Part shown: positions 16,965 to 25,745 of the stretch, in pieces
How positions within the stretch are numbered: position 1 is the first letter of the stretch
Layout of the letters: every line of letters begins with the position of its first letter
From: Hymenobacter telluris
GTDB lineage: Bacteria > Bacteroidota > Bacteroidia > Cytophagales > Hymenobacteraceae
Direction of reading: 5' to 3'
DNA length: 64,000 nucleotides
Assembly (NCBI RefSeq): GCF_017313265.1
Contig: NZ_JAFLQZ010000021.1
Location: 1 to 64,000, forward strand
Translations under genes and position numbers: made by a program
Notes under the pieces: model-generated
Databases searched by the model: none
The model's input: only the letters and a program-made list of their open reading frames with translations
Told to the model about the DNA's origin: nothing

Positions 16965-18143
16965 CTAGGCGTAGGCTGATACTTTGGGAATACGGGCCGT
17001 GTCGGCGGGTTCCCCCACCATTGGGCGGATTTCCCGTTCGCCGCGGCTTACGGCCAAGATGATACCGATGCTGATACCGGTGAAGATGAGCGAAGTACCA
17101 CCCATGCTTAGCAGCGGCAACGGCAGACCGGTAATTGGCCCCAGCCCCACGGCTACGCCCATATTCACCATGGCTTGCAGCACCAGACTGAACGTGAGGC
17201 CGGCCGCCAGCAACCCCCCAAAAGCGCCGTAACTATTCACTACTGTCAGCAGCCCTCGATACAGAAAGGCCAGGTAAAGGAACAGCACGAAGGCCCCTCC
17301 CGCCAGGCCATACTCCTCGATGATGATGGCAAAAATAAAGTCGGAATACGGGTGCGGCAGGATGTTACGCTCGGTGCTGTTGCCGGGGCCCTTGCCCGTG
17401 ACGCCGCCCGTAGCAATGGCTATGTAGCTGTGTTCCAGCTGAAACGGCACCGGCTTGCTCTTATCCGTGAAGTTTTCGATACGGGATATTACCGTTTTCA
17501 TGCGCTGCCCCGTTGCCAAACCCACGCCTCCCACTACGGCGCCAATGGCCACCATAACGGCCATCTGCTTGAGCGGTACGCGGCCAATAAACATCAGCAG
17601 CAAGCAAGTACCGAACAGCAGCAATGCCGTGGAGGCGTTACTCAAAATGATAATGCCGCAAATCAAGCCCACCCACAGCATTACGGGCAGCAGCGTGGTT
17701 TTGAAGTCCTGCACGTGCTGCTGGCGGCGGCTGAGCATGGAGGCTACGTGCGCAATGAGGGCCAGCTTGGCTAAGTCGGAAGGCTGGAAGGTTTGGTTGA
17801 TAACCGGAATGGTCAGCCAGCGCGAGGCCTCGTTGATGTTCGACCCCATGAAGAAAGTGAACAGCAGCAACGGCACCGACACCAGCAGCGCGTACAACGA
17901 CAGCCGCGAATAGTAGCGGTAATCGATGCGGTGAGCGAGCCACATGAAGGCCAGCCCCACGAAGATCAGGCCGGTGTGCTTGAGCAAAAAGTACTCGGTG
18001 TTACCAGCTTTCTGCTTATAAGCCAGCGTACCCGTAGCCGAATACACTACGGCAATACTAATGAGCGAGAACAGAATCACGATGCCCCACAGCACTGGGT
18101 CACCTTTCAGGTTCTGCCGCAGCCAGTTTTTGATAACGTTCAT
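16965..18143 (-). CDS. ftsW: Peptidoglycan glycosyltransferase FtsW
   Basis: SEDS-family polytopic membrane protein that polymerises lipid II at the septum with FtsI. The 392-residue protein has about ten hydrophobic segments, with ASRWLTIPVI near the middle and the family signature NMGVAVGLGPITGLPLPLLS (given as NMGVAVGLGPITG and LPLPLLSMGG) near the end. The position between murD and murG matches the conserved cluster order. Normal length, no disruption. Confidence 0.95.
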   Translation of the reverse strand: MNVIKNWLRQNLKGDPVLWGIVILFSLISIAVVYSATGTLAYKQKAGNTEYFLLKHTGLIFVGLAFMWLAHRIDYRYYSRLSLYALLVSVPLLLFTFFMGSNINEASRWLTIPVINQTFQPSDLAKLALIAHVASMLSRRQQHVQDFKTTLLPVMLWVGLICGIIILSNASTALLLFGTCLLLMFIGRVPLKQMAVMVAIGAVVGGVGLATGQRMKTVISRIENFTDKSKPVPFQLEHSYIAIATGGVTGKGPGNSTERNILPHPYSDFIFAIIIEEYGLAGGAFVLFLYLAFLYRGLLTVVNSYGAFGGLLAAGLTFSLVLQAMVNMGVAVGLGPITGLPLPLLSMGGTSLIFTGISIGIILAVSRGEREIRPMVGEPADTARIPKVSAYA

Positions 18144-18194
18144 CTGGGAACTAGTGAGAGGGTGGAAGGGTGATTTTCAAGTACTAGCGAAACC

Positions 18195-19574
18195 TCAGGA
18201 GCCTTGCAGCTCGGTTTCTTCCATCAGTTTCTCCACGGCCGCAATAAATTGGCAGCCTCGGTCTTCGTAGTTTCTAAACAAGTCGAAGGAGGCGCAGGCC
18301 GGCGAGAGAAGTACTACGTCGCCGGGTTCGGCCAGCTCCAGGGCGCGGCGCACGGCGGTTTCCACGCTCTGCGTTTCCTCCAAGTGCGGCACCACACTAC
18401 CGAAGCTCGTTTTCAGCTTTTCGTTGTCAACGCCGAGGCAAATCAACGACTTGGCCCGCTCCTGCGCCAAGGGTATCAGCGTGGTGTAGTCATTGCCTTT
18501 GTCGGTGCCGCCGGCAATCCACACAATGGGCTGCCGGATGCCGTCGAGGGCGTACCAGGCGGCTTCCACGTTGGTGGCTTTCGAGTCGTTGATGAACCGG
18601 ACGCCGTTGATTTCGCCCACGGGTTGCAGGCGGTGGTCGGCGTTGCGGAAGGTGCTCAGGCCGGTTTCAATCTGCTCGGTGGAAAGGCCGGCCACCCGAG
18701 CGCACAGCACGGCCGCCAAGGTGTTCTGGCGGTTGTGCTGCCCAATGAGCGGCGAGGCGCTGATGTTTACCTCTTCCCCATCTTGGCTAATCCCAGGTCT
18801 CAGATTGGTGCAGAGGCAGTCTTCACTGGTATAGTACGCCGCCAAATGATAGTCGGGGCGGTGGTGCAAGCTGAACGGCAGCTGGCTAACGGGCCGCAGC
18901 GCCGACTGGAAGTAACGCTGGATGTTCTCGTCGTCGGCATTGAACACAAACCAGCCCGAGCTGTCCTGGTTGCGCATGATGCGCAGCTTGGCCAGGGCGT
19001 AGTTCTGCATCGAGTAGCCGTACCGGTCGAGGTGGTCGGGGGTGATGTTGAGCAATACCGATACCCAGGGCTGAAACTCGTAGGTATCGTCGAGCTGGAA
19101 GCTGCTCAGCTCTACCACGTAGTAATCGAACTTATCCTCAATCAGTTGCTCGGCCAGGCTGTAGCCCACATTTCCGGCCAAGCCCACATTGTAGCCGGCC
19201 GACTTCAGCAGATGGTAAGTGAGCAGCGTGGTGGTGGTTTTGCCGTTGGTACCCGTAATGCAGAGGCACTTAGCCTTGGTATAACGGCCCGCAAACTCGA
19301 TTTCCGATACAACCGGCGTGCCTTTCTCGCGCAGCGCCTGGATAACGGGCGCTTTTTCCGGAATGCCGGGGCTTTTGATAACCTCGTCGGCCTTCAGCAC
19401 TTCTTCCAGCGTGTGCTGGTTTTCCTCGAAGCGAATACCGGCCTGCGTCAGCTTCTGCTTGTACCGCTCCTGAATCGGGCTCTTATCCGATACGAACACG
19501 GAGTGACCTTTCGCCTGCGCCAGCAGCGCGGCCCCTACTCCACTTTCAGCAGCTCCTAATACGACGGTATGCAT
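18195..19574 (-). CDS. murD: UDP-N-acetylmuramoylalanine--D-glutamate ligase MurD
   Basis: Mur ligase adding D-Glu to UDP-MurNAc-L-Ala. The 459 residues include an N-terminal Rossmann domain (VVLGAAESGVGAALLAQAKG), ATP motif CITGTNGKTTTTLLTYHL (about residues 109-126), LNITPDHLDRYG and the C-terminal FINDSKATNVEAAWYAL and LLSPACASFDLF motifs. The start is ATG at 19574. The upstream junction with mraY carries an 80-bp palindrome. A long open frame antisense to this gene is a shadow. Confidence 0.97.
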   Translation of the reverse strand: MHTVVLGAAESGVGAALLAQAKGHSVFVSDKSPIQERYKQKLTQAGIRFEENQHTLEEVLKADEVIKSPGIPEKAPVIQALREKGTPVVSEIEFAGRYTKAKCLCITGTNGKTTTTLLTYHLLKSAGYNVGLAGNVGYSLAEQLIEDKFDYYVVELSSFQLDDTYEFQPWVSVLLNITPDHLDRYGYSMQNYALAKLRIMRNQDSSGWFVFNADDENIQRYFQSALRPVSQLPFSLHHRPDYHLAAYYTSEDCLCTNLRPGISQDGEEVNISASPLIGQHNRQNTLAAVLCARVAGLSTEQIETGLSTFRNADHRLQPVGEINGVRFINDSKATNVEAAWYALDGIRQPIVWIAGGTDKGNDYTTLIPLAQERAKSLICLGVDNEKLKTSFGSVVPHLEETQSVETAVRRALELAEPGDVVLLSPACASFDLFRNYEDRGCQFIAAVEKLMEETELQGS

Positions 19575-19595
19575 GGTTGTTCAGGTAAGTTTTAG

Positions 19596-19675
19596 CCCGC
19601 AGAGGGCGCAGAAGGATACGCAGAAGTCGCAGAACGTTCAGCGTCCTCTGCGCATCCTTCTGCGCCCTCTGCGGG
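19596..19675. repeat. 80-bp imperfect palindrome between murD and mraY
   Basis: The two 40-base halves are inverted copies matching at 36 of 40 positions, centred on AACGTT (19633-19638). The outer 22 bases of each arm are identical, starting CCCGCAGAGGGCGCAGAAGG. In RNA it would fold into a very long hairpin inside the dcw transcript. A related single arm lies at 22534-22577. Confidence 0.88.
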
Positions 19676-19697
19676 AACCAACGCCTGCGTTATTCAT

Positions 19698-20918
19698 CTA
19701 TCTCAATTTCAAAGTAACCAGCGTCAACACGGCCAGCATGATGGCCACAATCCAGAAGCGCGACACGATTTTCGACTCGTGGTAGCCGAGCTTCTGGTAG
19801 TGGTGGTGCAGCGGCGACATGCGCAGCAGGCGCTTGCCTTCGCCGTATTTTTTGCGGGTGTACTTGAAGTAGCTCACCTGCAGCATCACCGATAAGCTTT
19901 CCACCAGAAACACGCCGCACAGCACCGGAATCAGCAGCTCTTTGCGCACAATGAGCGCCAGCACGGCAATGATGCCGCCAATGGCCAACGAACCCGTGTC
20001 GCCCATAAACACCTGCGCCGGAAACGAATTGTACCACAGGAACCCCACGCAGGCCCCCACAAACGCGGTACAGAAGATAACCAATTCCCCGGCGTTCGGA
20101 ATGAACATAATATCGAGGTAGTCGGCCAGCAGCGCATTACCACTTACGAAGCAGAACACCGCCAGCGTAGTCCCGATGATGGCCGAAGTACCGGCCGCCA
20201 GCCCGTCGAGGCCGTCGGTGAGGTTGGCGCCGTTGCTGACGGCCGTGATGATGAGGATGACGATGGGGATGTAGAAGAAGGCGTAGTACTCGTTGAAAAA
20301 GTCGCCGGCCGTGGCAAACAGGTCACCGTAGTTCAGCTCGTTGTTTTTCAGGAACGGCACCGTGGTAATCATCAGCTTCACATCCTGATATACGCCGCTG
20401 GCGTCTACGGCCGAAAGCTGGCCGTTGGGCAGCAGGTACTGGCGCACGGTCACCTCGTTGGAGAAGAACAGCACCCAGCCCACCGTGAGGCCCAGGCCCA
20501 CCTGGCCCAGAATCTTGAACCGGCCCGCCAGGCCCTCTTTGTCCTTCTTTACTACTTTAATATAATCATCCACAAAGCCAATCAGCCCCAGCCACACGGT
20601 GCTCAGCAGCATGAGCACGATGTAGATATTGTCGAGCTTGGCGAAGAGCAGCGTAGGCACCAGAATGGCCAGCAGAATAATCAGGCCGCCCATGGTGGGG
20701 GTGCCCTTTTTCTCCAGCTGTCCCTGCAACCCCAGGTCGCGCACCGTTTCGCCAATCTGGGCCCGTTGCAACACCCGAATTAAGGGTTTGCCAAAGAACT
20801 GGGCAATAATGAGCGAGGTAACTACCGCCAGCGCAGCCCGGAACGTGGTGTACTGAAACACCCCGGTGCCGGGTACGTGATGTACTTTATAGAGGTAGTT
20901 GAAGAGGTAATAGAGCAT
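19698..20918 (-). CDS. mraY: Phospho-N-acetylmuramoyl-pentapeptide transferase MraY
   Basis: Integral membrane enzyme that links UDP-MurNAc-pentapeptide to undecaprenyl phosphate to make lipid I. The 406-residue protein has about ten transmembrane segments, the motif GTPTMGGLIIL, the Asp-rich FVDDYIKV loop, NLTDGLDGLAAGTSAI and the C-terminal RMSPLHHHYQKLGYHESKIV. Bacteroidota MraY carries an extra loop between the third and fourth motifs, which explains the length above 360. It sits between murE (107-base gap) and the palindrome before murD. Confidence 0.97.
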   Translation of the reverse strand: MLYYLFNYLYKVHHVPGTGVFQYTTFRAALAVVTSLIIAQFFGKPLIRVLQRAQIGETVRDLGLQGQLEKKGTPTMGGLIILLAILVPTLLFAKLDNIYIVLMLLSTVWLGLIGFVDDYIKVVKKDKEGLAGRFKILGQVGLGLTVGWVLFFSNEVTVRQYLLPNGQLSAVDASGVYQDVKLMITTVPFLKNNELNYGDLFATAGDFFNEYYAFFYIPIVILIITAVSNGANLTDGLDGLAAGTSAIIGTTLAVFCFVSGNALLADYLDIMFIPNAGELVIFCTAFVGACVGFLWYNSFPAQVFMGDTGSLAIGGIIAVLALIVRKELLIPVLCGVFLVESLSVMLQVSYFKYTRKKYGEGKRLLRMSPLHHHYQKLGYHESKIVSRFWIVAIMLAVLTLVTLKLR

Positions 20919-21025
20919 GGCGCGAGGTCAGCAGGTTGCAGTCAGGAAATCAAGCAAGCTGCAAAGGTTCCAGTTTTTTAAGGCTCAGCAAGCGTTGTGT
21001 TTTTGCAGATTTTGGTGTACGATGG

Positions 21026-22513
21026 TCATTTTTCCAGTAGCTCGAACATCTCCCGGAGCACTTGCTTATCATCAAACTCAGCCCGAACACCTTGCACTTC
21101 CTGGTAGGTTTCGTGGCCCTTGCCAGCTACCAGCACAATGTCGTTGGGGCCGGCCAGCTCCACCGCCCGCCGGATGGCTTCGCGCCGGTCGGGTATGGTT
21201 TCCACTCGGGGCAGGTCCTGGGCTTTCACGCCGGCCTGCATCTGGCGGAGAATTTCCAACGGGTCTTCGAAGCGGGGGTTATCGGAAGTTAGCACCACCT
21301 GGTCGGACCCCTGGCAGGCGAGGTTGGCCATGATGGGCCGCTTGCCCCCGTCGCGGTTACCGCCGCAGCCCACCACCGTAATCACCTGCTGGCTGGGCTG
21401 GCGAATATCGGCAATGGTATTGAGTACGTTTTCCAGCGCGTCGGGCGTGTGGGCATAGTCGATGATGCCCGTGACGTGGGTATGCGCCGACAACACCGGC
21501 TCGAAGCGGCCCGGCGCTGACAGCAGCCCCGACAGAATCGTAAGGACTTCCTGCGGCTCCTCGCCTAGCAACACGGCCGCGCCATACACAGCCAGCAGGT
21601 TGTAGGCATTGAACACCCCAATCAGCCGGAACTGCACTTCTTGCCCATCCACTTCCAGATGCAGGCCGTGCACCGCATTTTCGAGCAGCTTGCCCCGGAA
21701 GGTAGCCGCGCTTCGCAACGAGTAAGTTTCGCGGCGGGCGGCGGTGTTTTGCAGCATCACGATACCGCGCTTGTCGTCGGCGTTGGTGAGAGCAAAGGCC
21801 GACTTCGGCAGCCTGTCGAAGAAGCCCTTTTTGGCTTTCAGATAATTATCGAACGTGCCGTGGTAGTCGAGGTGGTCGTGGGTGAGGTTGGTGAAGATGC
21901 CGCCCACGAAGCGCAACGCCGTTACGCGGTGCTGCACCACGGCGTGGCTGCTGACTTCCATGCAGGCGTGGGTGCAACCGGCTTCCACCATGCGGGCCAG
22001 CAGCTCGTTCAGCCGGATGGCGTCGGGCGTGGTGTGGGTGGCCGGAATTACTTGCTCGTCAATCTGATTTTGCACCGTGCTCAGCAGGCCGGTGTGGTAG
22101 CCCAACTCCCGCAGCAGCTTGTGCAGCAGCGTGGCGCAGGTGGTTTTGCCGTTGGTACCCGTCACGCCAATGAGTTGCAAGTTCCTTGACGGATGCCCGT
22201 AAAACGCCGCCGCCATGTGGGCCATAGCCTCCCCCGAATCGGGTACCTGCACGTAAGCCGTACCGGACTGCAACTCGGCCGGCAGGTCTTCGCAGATAAT
22301 CACCGATGCGCCCTGCTCCACCGCTTTCGGCACGAACAAGTGGCCATCGGTAGCCGCGCCGCGCAAGGCAAAAAACACGAAGCCGGGCGCCGCCTGCCGC
22401 GAGTCGAGCGTGAGGGCCTGCACGGGCACGTCGGTGGGGCCGTGCTGGGATGTTACCGTAACATCGGCCAGCAAGGCAAACAGGGGGAGCGTTATTTCTT
22501 TATCGGTTGACAA
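21026..22513 (-). CDS. murE: UDP-MurNAc-tripeptide synthetase MurE
   Basis: Mur ligase adding the third peptide residue (meso-diaminopimelate is expected). The 495-residue protein has LDSRQAAPGFVFFALRG in domain 1, ATP motif GVTGTNGKTTCATLL, THDHLDYHGTFDNYLKAKKG, and DYAHTPDALENVL. TSDNPRFEDP matches the DNPR motif that marks diaminopimelate-specific enzymes. No ATG is available: TTG at 22513 is the first start codon after an in-frame TGA four codons upstream and gives the expected N-terminus, so a TTG start is likely. A 66-base junction with ftsI upstream holds a repeat. Confidence 0.95.
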   Translation of the reverse strand: MSTDKEITLPLFALLADVTVTSQHGPTDVPVQALTLDSRQAAPGFVFFALRGAATDGHLFVPKAVEQGASVIICEDLPAELQSGTAYVQVPDSGEAMAHMAAAFYGHPSRNLQLIGVTGTNGKTTCATLLHKLLRELGYHTGLLSTVQNQIDEQVIPATHTTPDAIRLNELLARMVEAGCTHACMEVSSHAVVQHRVTALRFVGGIFTNLTHDHLDYHGTFDNYLKAKKGFFDRLPKSAFALTNADDKRGIVMLQNTAARRETYSLRSAATFRGKLLENAVHGLHLEVDGQEVQFRLIGVFNAYNLLAVYGAAVLLGEEPQEVLTILSGLLSAPGRFEPVLSAHTHVTGIIDYAHTPDALENVLNTIADIRQPSQQVITVVGCGGNRDGGKRPIMANLACQGSDQVVLTSDNPRFEDPLEILRQMQAGVKAQDLPRVETIPDRREAIRRAVELAGPNDIVLVAGKGHETYQEVQGVRAEFDDKQVLREMFELLEK

Positions 22514-22533
22514 GGCTGTTCAGTTGGTTTTGG

Positions 22534-22577
22534 CCCGCAAAGGGCGCTGAAGTTTCCGCAGAAGGCGCAGAGTTGTG
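22534..22577. repeat. Half copy of the palindromic repeat between ftsI and murE
   Basis: Begins CCCGCAAAGGGCGCTGAAG and continues CGCAGAAGGCGCAGAG, clearly related to one arm of the palindrome at 19596-19675. The bases just before it (GTTCAG...GTTTTGGCCCGCA here, GTTCAG...GTTTTAGCCCGCA there) are also similar, so more than the arm is shared. Confidence 0.7.
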
Positions 22578-22579
22578 CG

Positions 22580-25021
22580 TTAGGCTTTTTTGGGCTTACC
22601 GTTCGTTGTTTGCTGCGTTATCTGGGTTGGTCTTTTGGTGGGTTTAGCGTCCGCAGGCTTGGGTTTGGCAGGAGTTGCGGGTTTGCTTTCCGGTTTGCGC
22701 GGCTCGGGTTTCTTGGCGGCTTTCTTAGGCTGCGTTGAAGCATTCGTGCCCTTAGCAGCGGCCATTCTGATTTTGGCTTTGGCCGCCAGCTCGCGGGTCT
22801 TAGCCTCCAGGTCGGTGTCAACCGGCGTCAGCAGCTTGTTTTCAACCAGCTGGCTGGGAGCCGGCGCGACCAGCGGCATTGGGGCCACGGTGCTGCGCTG
22901 CCCAATGGGTTCCAGCGCCAAAGTCACTACCGTACCGCGCCGCACGGCCGCCCCCGCCGCCACCGACTGCGCTTTCACGCGGCCCGTACCCAGCGCGCGA
23001 ACCCGCAGCCCTCGGTTTTCCAGCAGAAACAGCGCGTCGCGCAACGTTAAGCCGTGCACATCGGGCACGCGGCCAGGGCGCACGGCCAGCGGCTGAAGCG
23101 CCAGTGCAGCGGTGTCATTGGCAGTGGTAACGGGCACCCGTACCCAGTCTTCATCGGGCGCAACGGTTTCGTTCCGCACCCCAATCTTCTCGAATACCAG
23201 CCGCAACTCATCCTGCATACCAGCTTGCACTACCGGCGTTTTCACGCGGTTGAACGTGGTACGGGCCAGCACCGGGCGCTGGCTGGCAGCATCACGCGCC
23301 ATGGCTTTGTCGGCCACTTCGCGGAATACGGGTGCGGCCACGTCGGCGCCGTAGATGCGGCCTTTCTTGGGCGAATCGACCACCACAATGCACGAATACT
23401 TGGGCTTGTCGGCGGGGAAGTAACCGCAGAAGCTGGTGGAATAGGTGCGGGTGTAGGCGCCGTTCTTGAACTTCCAGGCGGTACCGGTTTTGCCGGCAAT
23501 GCTGAAGTCGGGGGAGCGGATGCTGCGGGCGGTACCTTCCGTTACCACGCCTTCCATCATGGCTTTCACCTTGGCCAGGGTTTCGTCGGAACAGATTTTG
23601 GGGTTGAGCACCACGGGCTCGAAGTGCTCCAGCACCTTATCCACCTGCTTGATTTCCTTGACAATCATGGGCTGCATTTTCACGCCGCCATTGGCCACGG
23701 CATTGTAGAAGGCCAGGGTTTGCAGCGGCGCCAGCTTCAGTTCATACCCGATGCTCATGGTAGTGAGCGAAGTACGGCTCCACGACCGGTCCTGGGGGTC
23801 TTTCACGTAGGGCCGCGCCTCGCCGGCCATCTGGAAGCCCAGCGGCTTGTGCAAGCCAAACCGCTTCAGATAATCGGTGTACTTGCTGGGGTTCTTGCTG
23901 AACTGCGCGTCCACGAGCATAGCTACGCCAATGTTGCTGGACTTCTCGAACACCTGCTTCACGGTGATTTTGCCGTAGCCGTGCGAGTCGGTTTTCACGG
24001 CGCCGCCAATGTATTTGCGGCCGGGGCCGGTATCCACCATGTCGTCGAGCGTCATTTCGGGGTTGTCCTCCAGAATGGCCATCATCGAGGCCAGCTTGAA
24101 GGTGGAGCCCGGCTCGGTACGGCCCTGGTCGGCAATGGCGTAGTTGTAATCTTCGCGGTAGATGCCCTCATCTACTTTGCCCAGGTTAGCCACGGCCTTG
24201 ATGGCGCCGGTTTGCACTTCCATCAGAATCACGCAGCCGTATTGGGCATTGTTGTCTACCAACGACTTGTAAAGGGCGTTTTCGGCAACGTCCTGCAGGT
24301 TGATGTCGAGCGTGGTTTGGACATCATAGCCATCAATTGGCTTGATTTCGGTGCCATCGTAGATGGGTTTGTTGCCGCCGGGCAGCCGCTCGAACAGGGC
24401 CTCGCCGTCTTTGCCGGCTAGGTGGCGGTTGAAGGTGAATTCTAGTCCTGCGCCGTTCTTGTCTTCATTCACGAAGCCAATGGTGCGTTGCGCCAGCCCG
24501 CCAAATGGCCGGAAACGCTTGTCCACTTTCTCGAAGATGACTCCGCCCTTGTTTTTGCCGGCCCGGAAAATCGGCCAAGCGGCTAGCTCTTTCTTTTCCT
24601 GGAAGTTGATCTGCCGCGAGTTTAGCCGCAGGTACCGTGCATGTGAGTTGTACGCATTCTGGAGCTTGCGCTTGTATTCCTGCTTACTTCGGTCGCTGAA
24701 AAAGCGTGAGAGCAGCCCAGCCAGCGAGTCCACTTTGCTGGTAAATAGCTGTTTATCCACTACGCTTGGGTCCCAGGCCACCCGGAAAAAGGGCAGCGAA
24801 GTCGCCATGATGCTCTTGCCATCATCGGCCACAATAGAGCCGCGGGTGGCAAATACCGGCTGGTACACCACGCGGCGCTCCTGTTCTAGCGCACGCCACT
24901 TCTCTCCTTCTTTGAACTGGATGTTGGATATCTTCCAGACAATAGCCGCCGAGAACAGGCAGACGCCCAGAAACGCCAACCGCACCCGCGTGACAATGGA
25001 TTTTTTAACGCTTCCTTTCAT
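22580..25021 (-). CDS. ftsI: Penicillin-binding protein FtsI (PBP3 type) with PASTA domain
   Basis: Septal peptidoglycan transpeptidase, partner of FtsW. About 813 residues: one N-terminal transmembrane segment, a dimerisation/pedestal domain with ATRGSIVADDG, and a transpeptidase domain with catalytic Ser in PGSTFKLASM, SSN in FEKSSNIGVAM and KTG in IAGKTGTAWKF. A PASTA domain follows (VPDVHGLTLRDALFLLENRG), then a tail of about 90 residues rich in Lys, Pro and Ala that is unusually long and basic. ATG at 25021 (MKGSVKKSIVTRVRL) is chosen; an upstream in-frame start at 25072 would lie deep in ftsL. It overlaps the ftsL end by 17 bases. Confidence 0.95.
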   Translation of the reverse strand: MKGSVKKSIVTRVRLAFLGVCLFSAAIVWKISNIQFKEGEKWRALEQERRVVYQPVFATRGSIVADDGKSIMATSLPFFRVAWDPSVVDKQLFTSKVDSLAGLLSRFFSDRSKQEYKRKLQNAYNSHARYLRLNSRQINFQEKKELAAWPIFRAGKNKGGVIFEKVDKRFRPFGGLAQRTIGFVNEDKNGAGLEFTFNRHLAGKDGEALFERLPGGNKPIYDGTEIKPIDGYDVQTTLDINLQDVAENALYKSLVDNNAQYGCVILMEVQTGAIKAVANLGKVDEGIYREDYNYAIADQGRTEPGSTFKLASMMAILEDNPEMTLDDMVDTGPGRKYIGGAVKTDSHGYGKITVKQVFEKSSNIGVAMLVDAQFSKNPSKYTDYLKRFGLHKPLGFQMAGEARPYVKDPQDRSWSRTSLTTMSIGYELKLAPLQTLAFYNAVANGGVKMQPMIVKEIKQVDKVLEHFEPVVLNPKICSDETLAKVKAMMEGVVTEGTARSIRSPDFSIAGKTGTAWKFKNGAYTRTYSTSFCGYFPADKPKYSCIVVVDSPKKGRIYGADVAAPVFREVADKAMARDAASQRPVLARTTFNRVKTPVVQAGMQDELRLVFEKIGVRNETVAPDEDWVRVPVTTANDTAALALQPLAVRPGRVPDVHGLTLRDALFLLENRGLRVRALGTGRVKAQSVAAGAAVRRGTVVTLALEPIGQRSTVAPMPLVAPAPSQLVENKLLTPVDTDLEAKTRELAAKAKIRMAAAKGTNASTQPKKAAKKPEPRKPESKPATPAKPKPADAKPTKRPTQITQQTTNGKPKKA

Positions 25022-25742
25022 TGCGACGAGGCGTAGCGGTGGAGTGTTCAGCAGCAGGCTCGCCAGTGGCATCGGTACCGATAGGCACGGGCGGCGCTCC
25101 TACTTCAATGTTCATCGAGTCGATAGGCGCAACGGGCACGGCGTGCCGGAGCGAGTCACGCAGGGCGCGGGCAGCCAACGAGTCGGCTGTCAGGATGGGC
25201 ACTAGGTCCAGAGAAGCTTCATCGAGGCGGCCCGAGGGCACTTCGATGCGGAAGGGCGGCGAGGAGCTTTCCACCAAACCGTAGGCGGCCACCTTGCGGG
25301 CCACTTCGCTTTGCTTGCTGGCCTCCATGTAGTCGGATTTCAACGTGGTGTAGTCGGCGCGCAAGTCCTCATTTTCCAGCTTCAGCTTCTGAATCGCGCG
25401 GTTCATGCGGGTGGCATAGTGCGTGTTGCCGATGTAGAGCAGAATCAGGAACATCACGAACAGCACGTGCGGCAGGTACCGCACCGGCAACCCCTCCCGA
25501 AACAGGCCATCCATGCGCGTAACCCGATCGAGCAGCGTGAATACGCTCCAGGAACTACGCGGGGCTGCTGGCTGTGGTGCAGCCTGTGAGGCCTTCTGTT
25601 CCGGCTTGGGACGCGGCGCGGGCTCCAGCCGGGGCGCGGGTGGCGCTACTGGCTCTGGGGCCCCCACAAACTCCGGCACCACGGCGCGGGGCGCATTGGT
25701 GCGGGGCTGCTTTGCTACGGGTTTTATTGTATTGGTAGCCAT
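25005..25742 (-). CDS. FtsL-like cell division protein
   Basis: A 245-residue bitopic protein: a Pro/Ala-rich cytoplasmic N-terminal half (residues 1-105), one transmembrane segment (HVLFVMFLILLYIGNTHYA) and a short coiled coil (AIQKLKLENEDLRADYTTLK) in the periplasm. This is the FtsL-like architecture, and its place between rsmH and ftsI is the conserved ftsL position. In other bacteria FtsL joins FtsB and FtsQ to activate FtsWI. The C-terminal Pro/Ala/Thr stretch and the long N-terminal arm are typical of the Bacteroidota version. It starts 3 bases after the rsmH stop. Confidence 0.85.
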   Translation of the reverse strand: MATNTIKPVAKQPRTNAPRAVVPEFVGAPEPVAPPAPRLEPAPRPKPEQKASQAAPQPAAPRSSWSVFTLLDRVTRMDGLFREGLPVRYLPHVLFVMFLILLYIGNTHYATRMNRAIQKLKLENEDLRADYTTLKSDYMEASKQSEVARKVAAYGLVESSSPPFRIEVPSGRLDEASLDLVPILTADSLAARALRDSLRHAVPVAPIDSMNIEVGAPPVPIGTDATGEPAAEHSTATPRRNERKR

Positions 25743-25745
25743 GAC

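Noticed and set aside
18204..19559. Long plus-strand open frame antisense to murD
   Set aside because: It is a by-product of GC-rich third positions; the minus strand carries a complete MurD with all motifs, while the plus-strand product has no domain-like sequence.
23054..24421. Long plus-strand open frame antisense to ftsI
   Set aside because: The FtsI transpeptidase motifs on the minus strand are intact; the antisense product is Gly/His/Val-biased and unrecognisable.
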